64,000 bases of DNA from Nymphaea colorata. Lineage: Eukaryota; Streptophyta; Magnoliopsida; Nymphaeales; Nymphaeaceae. Positions 1 to 11,599 of this stretch are shown piece after piece. How positions within the stretch are numbered: the first letter of the stretch is position 1; each line of letters starts with the position of its first letter. Under the pieces are notes generated by a model. It was given only the letters and a program-made list of their open reading frames with translations, did no database searches and was not told the DNA's origin. The position numbers were made by a program, and so were the translations under genes. The stretch covers positions 10,074,334-10,138,333 of the forward strand of contig NC_045147.1 in NCBI RefSeq assembly GCF_008831285.2. The letters are read 5' to 3'.

Positions 1-42
1 CCACAAAGAAATACAAATAAAGGATGTGCTTGTGCAACTCAC

Positions 43-3000
43 TTGGGTGTAGTTTGAAACAAGAACAACTCGGTCATCTGTTCTCTGTCGAAGATGTGCC
101 AGCAACCTTGCCAAGACATGCATTTTTCCAGACAATTCTACCCAGATACCACCTCCACCAGTCCATGATCCAGATCTATACAAAAGACTAAAAAGTAATG
201 ACCAAAATTGCCTGACAAAAACATTGTTCGAATTCACATAATCTGACGTAAACCAAAAGGTATTGCTATCATTACCAACCTCCCAGAGAATAACTCAGGT
301 GGGAAAAGATGCAAACAGTCCTCAAACCCAGAACCTGAACCCCCACTCCGAATAGCATCAAAAATGAGCTACATGGTACATTAAAAATAGCAAATGAGGC
401 ATTATATATCTATAGCAATTGAAGCATTATATATATGGAGTGGATCTAAATGATAAGCAAGCCCAACAAACTATACAATGGCATGTGCATGCAAATAAGC
501 AGGACGTTAAAGTTCATAGCATTTTCTCAAATGCTAGTGATGGGTGGTGTGGACCACCTACAACACTACTTAAAAGAACACAAAAGTGGTCCTACATGGT
601 AATTGAAGAACAAATGATGGTTTCATAGTTCGTTCTATGCTATATTCACAATGTCATCAAGTATAAGAACAGACGTATGGTTTGATCACCACCACAACCT
701 AAGAAAAAGACTTTGGAGACCTATATCAAAGGTCAGGGTCTACGGCGATACATAAGAGCTATAATTCTTAAACCAAAACTAAAATTAGTTGAGGTCGATA
801 AGAGAGTCAAAGAAACCCTTGATGAAGAAAAAAGACAAAGAAGCTTTAGATGACCATGTAAAAGCTTGGTGATCGAGCAATAAAAAATGCTAAGATATTA
901 GGCTGAACGTTAGTAAAGTTGAACCACAGATTGTCTCCAATCTTCTTGATTATAAGAAACACAGTAGACTTGGGAATATCTAAAAGCCTAAAAGGTCATG
1001 TTACTTTAGAAAAATGTGACTCATAAATACTATCTCCAAAAAAGTTAAAAATATCAAAAAAGAGATAAATGAGTCAAAGCCTATGACACATAGGTACGGG
1101 TACAGGTGACGGTGCGGGTACGGGTACTGACCATTTTCAAAAAACTTGGGTGCGGGGGTACGGCCGTATATATATATAAATAATAAAAAATACTTATATC
1201 AAAATAAAGAATATACATCAACATAAACAAATAAATAACATAGAAAATATATATCAACGGCTCTTGCAGCAGTGTGTTTAAGAAACATATGAAAAACTTT
1301 AAACATATGGACAACGAAGCAGCCCCCTAGTCAAATATGAACATCAAGTGAATTTTCACATCCAAATAATAGAATAAAAAGTAAGGTGAAAAAAATTAAA
1401 TCAAAGTTAAATTAAGCAGTTTGAATCTATAGGTACCCAAGTGTCAAAGTACCCATTTTGGGTACGAGTACGGCGACACGGGGACGTGGACCTTACTGAA
1501 GTACCCATGTGACTTAGGTCAAAGCCTATTTTATAGAATTACATTCAATATGGAATGAAATGTTTCCATAGAAATACATTTGGTATGGAATGAAATGAAT
1601 CCACTTAAAATGAAATGGAGGAACCTTGTCACTTAACGAGATAAGAAAAGCATAATTTGAGGAAGAAAGACTGTTTACTTTTTTGTGAACATTGAAACTT
1701 GAATTTAAACAAGTTGATGGCTTCTTTCTATTTCTCTTCTCACCGTTGCAAATTATTAATGAGGTGGGACTTTTTGGAGCATGAAAAGCACATTCTAGCA
1801 CTTAACTTTTGCAAACATCAGAAGATATATCTGTAGGACTGTAAGCACAAATAAATTCTGCAACTCCAGTTTTGTAACTGATTGAAGCAGCAATTTTACA
1901 AAACTTTCCTTTTAGGAAACACACAGAATAGACAGTATACTGTCTTGCATGATAGGTGAGAACAGTTTATTCAAGAATCCTTTTTCCCAGCTCGCTATGC
2001 TCACATAAAAAGAACAAGAAACACCTCCCATAAAACCCTACCTTCGGATGATTGCACAGCTTTTTAAGAGCTGTAATGTATGCCAAGATTTTGGATTGTT
2101 TCACATCTTCAACAATGGCTCTTTTAACCTGTGCCAGTTGGTAAAGCATAAGATATTTATTAGCATCACAAGAAGAGAACAACTATTGAAAGAAATAGCA
2201 CCTACATTTTTTGACTGTATAAAATGGTTGTAGAGAGCAACTTGAAGAGGAGTCAGTTTGCAACAAACCACCTCTACTATCTGCAGGGTTAAAAAAATGG
2301 CAGTTCCACAAATCAGTGGCAAATATATATAAAACTCAGAAAATTAAAAGATTAAAGGTCAGTGAAGTTTGTCGATTTCAGGAAGAAAAGATTGTGAACT
2401 ATCTACCTTTAAGTTACAATAGCCTGACCAAATGAACATCAAACTAACACATTTTTTGCTGTGTACAAGTGAACATCGAAATTTTAAATTTTTTTGCTTT
2501 CTACAAGTTGGCAGCTGTACATGCTAAATGCTTTAGCTTCAAGAACTACTAGTGCCAACATTTTCCTACTCTGGCAGTTTACTAGGAGAAAATTAAGGTG
2601 TTTGAAACCACCAACATAAACAGGTTTCTGACTAAATCTTAGCTAACAGGATCCACTGAATTAAATCATACAGCAAATCTAATAAAATGCAGAAGTCCAC
2701 ATAATGTTTATAATTTTCTTGAGAAATACCCTGAAACTGATTTGGCTATAAGAAATGTATACGGTGATGACTAAGAAAAGCTACTCAACCTATTTACTAT
2801 CATTTTTCCACCTTCATTAAGGATGAATATTGAACAATTAATTTTGACTAGGGGTTCATGTCTATGGCCTTACCACCAATTTAAGGCTGGAAATGACATA
2901 AGTTATCTCCCAAAGTTGGTGAGAAACAAGGTTTTTATGTGGATCAAGGTGACAGGGAAAAACTCAGTTTCAATAAATCGAGTTAGTGAATATCAGTTTT

Positions 3001-6000
3001 CTAGTGCAGTGAGCAGGGAATAGGTTTAAGACCCATGAAAAGACTCAGTTGGGAAAAGCAGAGCCACTGGCAAGTAAAAGGAGTTTAAAACTTTAAAGAA
3101 CAACAACAAACAGAAACACAATAAATAATGGTGCTAGTTAACCAATCACATACCTTCAAGAAATAGGATGCATTGAAAAGCATCATGCACCCAAAAAGAA
3201 AGTAGAAAGAAACATCCTAGTTTCAAGGGCCAAACAGCCAGTAATGAAGTACAGTACCAATGATGGTTCACATGGCTAAGCAGCTTAGCTTACAGTTTCT
3301 ATTTTAAGGAAGCTCATTGCTTCCTTTTCCCAAGGTCACTCCAACTCTTAGAACTTTCAGGAGTTGTCAACAGATAGAATTTAAATCACACAGGTTAAAA
3401 TTTTCACAACCATCTGAGAGGGGGAAGGCCCTGGAGGTTATCATAGAACCTAATAACAACATTTGATAACAGTGTTGCTTTTGGTAGAGAGGTCATGCCA
3501 CCAAAACTGGAAAATGAAATCTTCAAAGCAACTCATGATACCAATATTCTCTTTCCAAAACAAAACTTAACTTCATCAAACATATTTGACTAGAGTATGC
3601 TTAGCTACTGAAGAAACAAAACATTGAGATAAGGTGATAAAAATAAACTGACACCATCCAAATCAAGGGGAACAATATTTTAACTACCAATTATCACATT
3701 TGGATATCCATAAAGCTCTTGAATAGAACCAGATACTAGCAACCAAATTATGCTTACACTGGAAAATCACAATATAGTTTCATGCCAAGTTCAGGTTATA
3801 CATATCAATTTTTGACAAGCTGCTATTTACTCTGCAAAGCAGTAGAATTAGAGTAGTTGAAAACCTCATAACAGGTAGAACATGAACTAGCATACCTTTG
3901 GTGGTAGGTGCTCTGATAACAAGGCATTTGTTCTTCTGAGTATAAACTGCAATGAGGGACCGCAAGCCATTCATATTTAAAATTTATTGTGCATAAAAGT
4001 TGACAAATTTCAATATTTCATGTAAGACAACAGAAATTTGATTTTGTTTCATAATGGCAATCCACCAAGTAATCCAAACCGGGAAGGTGACAGCTTCGAG
4101 ACAAACCCATGTCAACCAAAACATTAAGCAAAAGTATTACATTTTATAGTTAAAATCAAAAAGAAATGGAAAAGGCTTTGTCTGAACCACCTAGGCTGCC
4201 ACCCAAATGCCTAGTCTGCCTATAACAGTGGTGAGACCCCTTTTGAATTTTCGATAACACACAATTCATGTTTATATGCCAAAACAACATATTTGGTTGA
4301 GTAACTACCATAAATATCTAAGAAAACCAGCTGGAATACAATCAAAGTTAACAAGAGAAATATGATGCACTAAACAACATACTTGGTTTACTTTCATACT
4401 AAGTTCAGCAGATCTCTCTAGCCCCAATTGTCTCTCTTCTGCTGTTGCACCAGGCTCCCTTCCAGCAACAATTGGTGCCTAAACTCAATAAAAGTAAAAG
4501 TCAAGTAGGAGTACCCAATAGCACAAAAAATAGCAAGAGGATTATCGATACCAAATACAATTATTTAATATTCAAAGTTCAAACCAAATGCTTTGCAGAA
4601 TTGAAGTCGACCAAGTGGGTGCAGTAGCACCAAACATGTGCAAAACAGTCTATTTTTCGTCACTTTTGCTCGCTTTAGTTGATGGAATGAATACCAACTC
4701 ATTATATTTAGAAGCGCAAGACAGACATTGAGACCAACTCAAAGATGTACCTTACCTTTATCAGGTGCATCTTGCAATATAAAATATTGAGTGATTACAT
4801 CCCTATCATATGATACAGTATATCCCTATCAGATGATACACAAAGAAATTTATGTGTTTGGAACACTGAACTGGGTGTTCAATTGTCCAAATGACAAAAA
4901 CAACTTTGATAAGAAAAATTAAGAACCTGTCCTACAATGGAAAAATGGAATGGTGAACCTGAAATTACCTTTTCAGAATGACAAACATACTCCTCTCACA
5001 ATCACGTGGTGGCTTGTGAAGGGTCGAACTTTTTATTGCAAAATGAAAGGTAGAGAATGGATGTTGTCGTTCCTGCTATTATGCATAGAATCCACACGTG
5101 CATATCATACAAAGGAGAGAACAATGAATGGAACAAGTTCTTCTTTCCCATTTGATGCTGAAATATAGTTCTGCCAAAAAGGTGGGCAATTTTTATTCCA
5201 ATGGGTTCTTAAAACCAATTGTTCCTCTCCATAAAAGAGAGCTGCAAAATCTGCCCATCTCTATGCTCCTTCCTTTATGCAATTCAGGCTTTCCATGGGG
5301 GACATTTTTCCTCTTTTTCTTTTTCTTTTTTTTGTAATTCCTTCATGTTTTTTCATGCAAAAAGAAGTGTGGCTTTTCACATTACATCATGTATCTAACT
5401 ATTATTCCAATCAATACACATTACATTATGCACTTTACAATATTATAAAGGTCCATCAAGATGCAGACAATGGCGATAGCTTCCCACTAATAGAGATGGT
5501 GGCAGTAATGGTGGTGGAGAAAGAGGAGAAGTTGGTTTGGGTGGTGGAACAAAGGGGCATAGGGGGCAGTGGAGAATATTTGGGAGCAATTGACAACGTG
5601 AGAGAAGGAGGATGAGGGAAATTTTGGGGTCATGACCAATCTCTGCTTAGTCTCTTTTTCTTTTTTGCCTGATCAGCATGAGAAGCGAGAGACAAAGGAA
5701 GGAGAAGCAGCATCTATCATCCAAGAGGCAATGGAAAGCTGTGGATGCTGTTAAAGGTAACTTATGTTCAAGGATGAAAGGCTTACATCCTTGTTCACAT
5801 GAATCAAAAAGCAGACCAAACTGCATGATGTTCATGAGTCCACTTTCATACTTTCTTTTGACACATAAAGTTGATAAATATTTTTGCAATTTTCTTGGGC
5901 ATTAGCTCAATAATTTGCAATTAGCTACCAAGGCGAACAAGAGATTTGTAAGGCTGAGAATAGCCCTTCACAGTGCAAAAGCATGACTGGAGCTCTTCAT

Positions 6001-8296
6001 GATTGACATTCATTCAAAATTGGCGTTCATTGAATTTCACAAGACATGTTTTTCCATAATCACCTTATAATATTTCACAGGATATGTTTGAACATGATCA
6101 CCTCATAATATCGACGAAAATATGATGCATCTCCCAAGATCCCAGGATTAGTGAAGTTAACCATTGCAAAGAATTCTTCAAGGTCATTCTGCCAATACAA
6201 GAATGCCAGTAAATAACATTATAATAGGAATAAAATCTCTTGTGAACAAAAAACTCTAGCATTAAGCATGGAAGTGCATGCACCTGCATTGGTGTCCCTG
6301 ATAAAAGGACACGCCTTGTGCATGAAAGGGAAGCTAATGCCTGATAGAAAAGCAATGGAATCTCTTTCATAAGCTTAAAAAATAGTTTTCAAAGAAAACA
6401 ACCAAAAAATTACCAGAAAAAAATAAATTGTCATATGAGAACTGTTTATACCTTGTTTGTCAAAGTTTGATCATTTTTCAACCTATGAGCCTCATCACAG
6501 ATTAAAAGGTCACAAGATCCAGGTTTCTCAAATCTTGATGAGTGCATTCGAAATGTCTCATATGAGACTATCAATATCTAAAGAGAAAAAAAGAAAAACA
6601 TATTCCCCAATATCAGCAGGATCATAAATCACACAAGAACTTTTAGTTACGGTGATGTGCCATGTACATTACAAGTGTCAAGTACATTACCTCATAATGG
6701 CTACAAGGTGCCAAATAATTGTCAATGCCTACAACAACATCTGCCCTCGTGGCTTCACACAAAGCAATGACTTGGACTCTTTTGTCGAGCCACTTCTTTA
6801 TTTCAGATTCCCAGTTACTGACAAGGCTTGTCGGAGTGATAATCATTACCCTCTTCGCCAATGGCTTCCCATCAAACCCCTGGCGAAGAAGGGTATACAG
6901 CAACGTGATTGACTGCAATGTCTTCCCTAATCTAAAAGAGACATGACCGTCAGCTGGAAGCACCAAAGCATCAAAAGCTAGAAACAATGAATAGCTCTCT
7001 TCTCCAATTAATGCTACAAACGGAAAGTAAGTTTTGTCACTTGACGATGTTACAAGAACAAGAAATAGTTTACCCCATATCATCTGCTAAAATGCAGCCA
7101 TTGATATCAGGTTCTTTTGACAAGCCAGCAACACACTCAAACATAAACTGAACACCTTCTCTGCATTCAAAAAAGTAAAAAGATAGTGAAAATGTAGGCA
7201 TGAACAACTCCTGCTGGGGCATCCACATCTTCCAGAGTTTCAAGCATGGGCACTCAAAAGCTAACCTTTGATGAGGCCTTAAAAAATGAACAAGTAGTGG
7301 ATCAACCACAATCGATGGGGAATTCTCCCCATGCACGTCCAAATCATCTGGCTGCCAAAGCACCAAAGGCTCGACGCCAGGTGGCAGAGGCGGAGTTTCC
7401 TCCACAACCTCCTTCTTTGGGAAAATCGGAACGTTCAAGCAGTTGGTTATTGCAAGTAGAGCTGGCCTTGGAGAGCCCCATGGCACGAACCTCTTCCGAA
7501 TACATAGCCTGCGACCAAGCTCCCCATTCTGATCACTATACCCATTTCTGCAAGGAGGCTTGAACGGTCTTCTTGCTACTGCAGCCCCTTCGGCTACTGA
7601 TAAAACCCTAGGCAGCAAAGCTTGCCTTCTCACAACCAGGTTACCTCTAAAAACCAAAACAGCATCCACCACGAAAAGAAAATGGATATTAGGATCAAAA
7701 TTAGCTAATATAATCCATTCTTGGGCACAAAATAAAACGCATCCGGGGTAGAACATATCATTGGACAAAACTACAAATAACTATCTGATTTTATGAGAAA
7801 ATGACCATTGATCAAATCAAAACGAAAATCAAGACAAGAAAGCAAGAAAGTACCCCAACCAGAGTTCAGAACGAGACAAGGAAATTAAACACGAAAATTA
7901 AACGAACGGTAACTTGGACAACGAAGTCGCAAAATCAGTATTTTACACGAAAATGTCAGGAGAATTGATCCAACGATCTCCGAACCAAAACATTAAACCC
8001 AGAAGACGAACAAGAACGAAAATAAAGGCCGCCAAGAACCTTAAGAGAGCGTCGACATTTTGCTTCTTCCGGTCGGCATCAGATGACGACGAAAAGGCAC
8101 CAGACGCTGCTCGACCGCCATCCTCGTTGTCGTCGTCGTCGTCCGGCCGGAATTCTTCGTCTCGGCCATCACCTTCGTCTTCCTCTTCCTCGCTTCCACT
8201 TTGCCGGAACTCTTCCTCATCATCGTCGTCGTAGAAGCAGCCGCTGCCGTCGGAATGGGCCGGAGATTGGCCATCGTCATCTTCTCGCACCGCCAT
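43..8296 (-). CDS. RAD54: RAD54-type SNF2 DNA repair ATPase, 5' part, 13 exons (gene runs off left edge)
   Basis: RAD54 is a Swi2/Snf2 DNA translocase that works with RAD51 in nuclear homologous recombination. Exons in transcript order: 8296-8040, 7646-7266, 7160-7074, 6931-6691, 6577-6452, 6340-6284, 6188-6102, 4478-4383, 3946-3896, 2280-2206, 2128-2042, 368-280, 175-43. All junctions are GT-AG and the frame stays open for exactly 589 codons. The start (8296) opens a very acidic N-terminus of Asp/Glu runs. Walker A GLGKT lies near residues 242-246, DEAH at about 350-353, LLSGTPMQN just after, and the conserved block [10 protein letters not shown] ends exon 11. The last exon in view reads [11 protein letters not shown] and VLVSNYTQ, the start of the C-terminal helicase lobe; the rest (family length about 900 residues) is left of the window. 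Introns 369-2041, 2281-3895 and 4479-6101 hold no other gene; the first carries a transposon relic. Family assignment is firm; exon ends are inferred by hand. Confidence 0.93.
1085..1517. mobile_element. Non-autonomous DNA-transposon relic in RAD54 intron 11
   Basis: A 433-bp insert has imperfect inverted ends (GACACATAGGTAC at the left, reverse complement of GTACCCATGTGAC near the right) and is flanked by the 12-bp direct repeat GTCAAAGCCTAT at 1073-1084 and 1518-1529. Both ends are rich in GGGTACGGGTAC motifs and the middle is AT-rich. The direct repeat suggests a target-site duplication. Its length is longer than the usual 8-11 bp of Mutator-like elements, so the superfamily is uncertain. 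No coding capacity. Confidence 0.5.
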
Positions 8297-8320
8297 GGAC
8301 GTCTCGCGCGCGATTCCTCT

Positions 8321-8328
8321 TTTCCCGC
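8321..8328 (+). promoter_or_regulatory. E2F-like site just upstream of RAD54 start codon
   Basis: TTTCCCGC matches the E2F consensus TTTSSCGC and lies about 25 bp upstream of the RAD54 ATG, in a GC-rich patch (8300-8340) inside AT-rich DNA. E2F control of S-phase and repair genes is established in plants. Use of this site is inference, and it may lie in the 5' UTR. Confidence 0.4.
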
Positions 8329-8340
8329 CCCGCGCTTTCG

Positions 8341-8820
8341 TTGATGCGTTTAAAAATCTCCGTTCGACAGAATCACAAAAAAATGGATTAATACGAATTT
8401 AGAGAAAAAACAAGCGAAAAAAAAGGAAAAAAATCAATATTGTAAAATGAGTCTCGGTTGTGTTTGATATTGATAGCTTCAATCTTAAATTTCATGTTAC
8501 ATAAAAAAAAATGTGTTTTAAGAGACATGCTCATAAATTTAAGGTCGAATTGAGGGAGCTCTGATTTTAAATACACAGATCTAAGATTTACTACGGATCT
8601 CAAATCCAACCTAAGTGACCCCAACTTTATGAGCTAAGTGTAAAATGTTTCAAAAAAATACTGCATTATCTTCAAAATCCAGAAGATATGGTGCATTATG
8701 TTGTTCCAAAGGAAAAAAAAGTAATCGTGTTTGCATTTCCATCACATAAATTTCAGAAAATTTGATGACATTCTAAGGTTAACTCGCCGTTTTGTAAAGG
8801 AGATCTGAGTCCTGGGTTAT
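8341..8820. other. RAD54 upstream spacer, no gene seen
   Basis: AT-rich sequence upstream of RAD54. I see no conserved ORF, RNA gene or mobile-element ends. Confidence 0.5.
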
Positions 8821-8946
8821 GCAGCAATGGCAATAGTGTATCCTTCAACTTATATGTCACGTCACACCACTTAAAATATATCAACAATGGCAATGATGTA
8901 TTTCTCAACTTACATTTGCACGCAATACCACTTAAAATATATAAAC
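8821..8946. repeat. Two-copy diverged tandem repeat, unit about 62 bp
   Basis: Two adjacent units share CAATGGCAAT near the left and ACCACTTAAAATATAT near the right, with several substitutions between them. Function unknown; a simple local duplication. Confidence 0.6.
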
Positions 8947-9199
8947 ATAGTGCCCAGGATAATTAAACTAGAGATCTACCTCTTTAAAAAAAAAAACTCC
9001 TAACACAACCAATTAGGCTATACATATCAACAAAACCAATCTACTTGGGTTTTGCATGTTCAAATTATTTGAAAAAAAAACTTGTAGAGACAGGCAGGAT
9101 CGTTAGTTGCATCATGATGCCCATACCATAAGAACATGCTTCCTACCAATAACTCGACAGATATTTAGTTAATATGGTGCGATATGCTGATATTGGTTC

Positions 9200-9376
9200 C
9201 AAGGAGGGTGCAGGGGCCTTGGCCTCCACTTAGATTTTAAAAACTTTAAAAAATTATATGTATATATAAAAAAATATATATATATATAATTTGAAAATTT
9301 CTATTTTGACCCCTTTTAAAATATTGAAACTATAGTTTGATCCCTACGATAAAAAAAAATCTTGGTTCCGCCCTTG
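9200..9376. mobile_element. Degenerate hAT-like non-autonomous element
   Basis: The ends CAAGGAGGGTG and GGTTCCGCCCTTG are imperfect inverted repeats resembling the CAGGGGCGGAGCCAG terminus of the better-preserved copies at 46024 and 55085. The interior is AT-rich with an (AT)n stretch, like the sister copies. No clear 8-bp target duplication, so this is a weaker call. Confidence 0.4.
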
Positions 9377-10035
9377 AATAATGCCAAACCAAGTCAAACG
9401 ATGCAGTGCCATATGATAAATGTACCATCACTCCGCGCACACACACAATGGTGCACATGGTTGATGGTTTTGACCATATATTGTCACTAAAAGCACTCAT
9501 TCATTCCACACACACACACAACACACCTCCCATCTGCTAGATGATTGAGATCATAAATCATTAAAGCCTCCAAAAGCCGTCAATGTGCCGTAATATGTGG
9601 CTGTGGCTAATACTAATTTGTGACGGTTCCTTAGCAATAAATTTTTGAATTTTAGCTATCAATCTGTCATACGGCGCATTGATTTTATATGTATGCCTGT
9701 GTGTGTATGTTGGACTTGCAAGAAACCATATCAGTTGAGAGGAAATGGAAAAAAGGTAAAAAAAAAAGTTGTGAATCAATATTTAATGTCAAAATGTTCT
9801 ATCTTCTTTATCATCTTTTTTCTCCCATCCACTAATATGAAAAATATCAAATGTAGAGATGGTTCCTTATAATTCTACCACCTAACCTATCAATTTTTTT
9901 CTCTCTATCTCTTTATATATGTACGCGTATATATTAGGGAATACATACTTTATTTCTACAGTAGGTTGTGGCTGGGCCTTGTAAATGTAACGAGCATACA
10001 CCAGATGTGGCAAGGTCTCCCCGACGGAAGAATAA
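9377..10035. other. Intergenic, no gene seen
   Basis: Contains short (CA)n runs near 9437 and 9512 and otherwise AT-rich unique-looking sequence. The short open frames here have no recognisable domain. Confidence 0.5.
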
Positions 10036-10420
10036 AGGGGTGTTTAATGAAGCCAGAATTCTACAATTAAAATTATCATTTTTTTATCTAATGAGAATTG
10101 CATAAAAATTATTGATTCTTGAATTATAGGCTCATTTTTGAATCACAATTATGGAATTGTGATTTCATCGTAAGGAGTGGGACGTATGATTCCACTATTT
10201 TAGAACTTTTTTAATATTTTTTTGGGTGCACATGTCATGATTATTTTAATTCATCTATTCTAGAATTTAATTCGTGTTTCATCAAAAATATCATGTTCAA
10301 TTCTGAAATCAAACTTCCATACTATCAAATAAAGACAAACTAAAATTGGAATTTTTATTTCAATTCCAGTTTGAGGTGGAATTTTGTTTTTAGAATAATT
10401 CAAGTCTATCAAATGCCCCC
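10036..10420. mobile_element. Tourist-like (PIF/Harbinger) MITE
   Basis: The ends AGGGGTGTTTAATG and (reverse complement of the right end) GGGGGCATTTGATA form imperfect terminal inverted repeats. The flanks carry TAA at 10033-10035 and 10421-10423, the 3-bp duplication typical of PIF/Harbinger elements. The 385-bp interior has no ORF. Sequence from about 10455 to 10570 looks like a second diverged copy of its right-hand part. Confidence 0.6.
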
Positions 10421-10531
10421 TAAATGAGTGAATAAATAAAATTCCAGACCCTCAAATACAAAAGAGGAACTAAAACTTCAACATTTCTTTCTATTCCAAC
10501 TTGAGGTAAAAATTTGTTTTTATAATGATTC

Positions 10532-10636
10532 AAATCAAATACCCTCTAAAAGAGTGCCTGAATACAAGCCAAGAAAGTCAAGGGTTGAAAAAAATCAAAT
10601 ACCTCTAAAAGAGTGCTTCAATACAAGCCAAAAAGG
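10532..10636. repeat. Two-copy tandem repeat, 60-bp period
   Basis: AAATCAAATAC followed by CTCTAAAAGAGTGC and AATACAAGCCAA recurs 60 bp apart with few changes. It overlaps the diverged right-end copy of the MITE to its left and lies just before the tRNA-like sequence. Confidence 0.65.
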
Positions 10637-10645
10637 TGAAAAAAG

Positions 10646-10733
10646 CGTGTGACCGTACTGGGATTTGAACTTAGGACCTTCGGAGCCAAAATTAAACTGA
10701 CTAATCCGCAGACCTATGCGGCCTTGGCACACG
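10646..10733 (-). other. tRNA-like sequence (SINE head or tRNA relic)
   Basis: On the minus strand an 88-nt stretch has complementary ends (CGTGTG and CACACG), a B-box-like GTTCAAATCCC in the T-arm position, and an A-box-like GGTCTGCGGATTAGTC near the 5' end. The T-stem and anticodon arm do not pair properly, so it is not a working tRNA. It lies directly next to the intact tRNA-Asn on the same strand. It could be the tRNA-derived head of a SINE or a decayed type II tRNA gene. Confidence 0.4.
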
Positions 10734-10739
10734 AACTTC

Positions 10740-10763
10740 CGCTAGAAGGAGGGCTTGAACCTC

Positions 10764-10796
<33 letters not shown>

Positions 10797-10813
10797 AACT
10801 GAGCTATTCCAGC
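10740..10813 (-). tRNA. tRNA-Asn (anticodon GTT)
   Basis: The 74-nt cloverleaf on the minus strand has acceptor arms GCTGGAA and TTCTAGC (seven pairs, one G-T) and discriminator G. It carries D-arm box A TAGCTCAGTTGGTTAGAG, anticodon loop CTGTTAA with GTT, and T-arm GGAGGTTCAAGCCCTCC. The sequence fits plant nuclear cytosolic tRNA-Asn. No intron and no encoded CCA, as expected for a nuclear gene. Confidence 0.95.
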
Positions 10814-11366
10814 TTATTACTTTCATCTGAACTTTATTTTATTTAGTCAATGAGCATAAATTTTTAATCTTCTTTCCATATACGTGAAAAGGGAAGCATT
10901 GTTGGAGATTAAGCTGATCAAGCTTGATAAAATGTGCCATTTGTATAAAGGGCCAAAAAAGTTTTAATGATGAACTACCATTTTAACAAGGGCAACTCTC
11001 AATACAAAATGAACACTCCTTGATAATATCTTCTATAACTAAACCGATAACCAAACCGAGGAAGTGGTTAATACACACTACATAGTTCAACTAGTTGCAC
11101 TACCCATCACTTGGTCGAGCATGTCTCGGAAAGGTGAAACCCTTCATTTATGCATTTGACCCCTATAAGGTGATTGTGGGGGTATTTTTGTCTTTTTTTT
11201 GTTTTTGGTGTCATTGGGGAGTTCTTGTTTTTAATGATAATTGAAGGGTAGTCTCAAAGTCTCAAGGGCCGGCAGGGCCTTCAAATTTCTTAAAAACAAA
11301 AATTTAGTAGTTAAAATTTTAAAAATTTATATTTGACCCCTATAAATATGGAGCCCCGATTAGGTC

Positions 11367-11370
<4 letters not shown>
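10814..11370. other. Intergenic, no gene seen
   Basis: AT-rich spacer. A stretch at 11265-11365 (AGGGCCGGCAGGGCC, then ATTTGACCCCTATAA) resembles the interior of the hAT-like relics but lacks clear ends. Confidence 0.4.

Positions 11371-11432
<62 letters not shown>
11371..11432. repeat. (TA)n microsatellite
   Basis: An uninterrupted run of about 31 TA units inside a degenerate repeat remnant. Confidence 0.95.
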
Positions 11433-11434
<2 letters not shown>

Positions 11435-11599
11435 CATAAAAACTTTTGATGCTTGGTCAATTACCCTTTTAAAAACTCTTTATGTGTCATTAATGATACT
11501 TTTATAAACTCTTCATGTGCCACGTTGTTAAGGGTTTTTAAGATTAAAATACAAGAATCAAGATACTAAGAGTTTCAATAACCATCAAAGTGGAGAAAA

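Noticed and set aside
5128-5615. ORFs of 69 and 112 codons within RAD54 intron 7
   Set aside because: Located in an intron of a well-supported gene, with low-complexity stretches and no recognised domain.
7246-7563. 105-codon plus-strand ORF overlapping RAD54 exon 2
   Set aside because: Antisense shadow of a conserved RAD54 exon.
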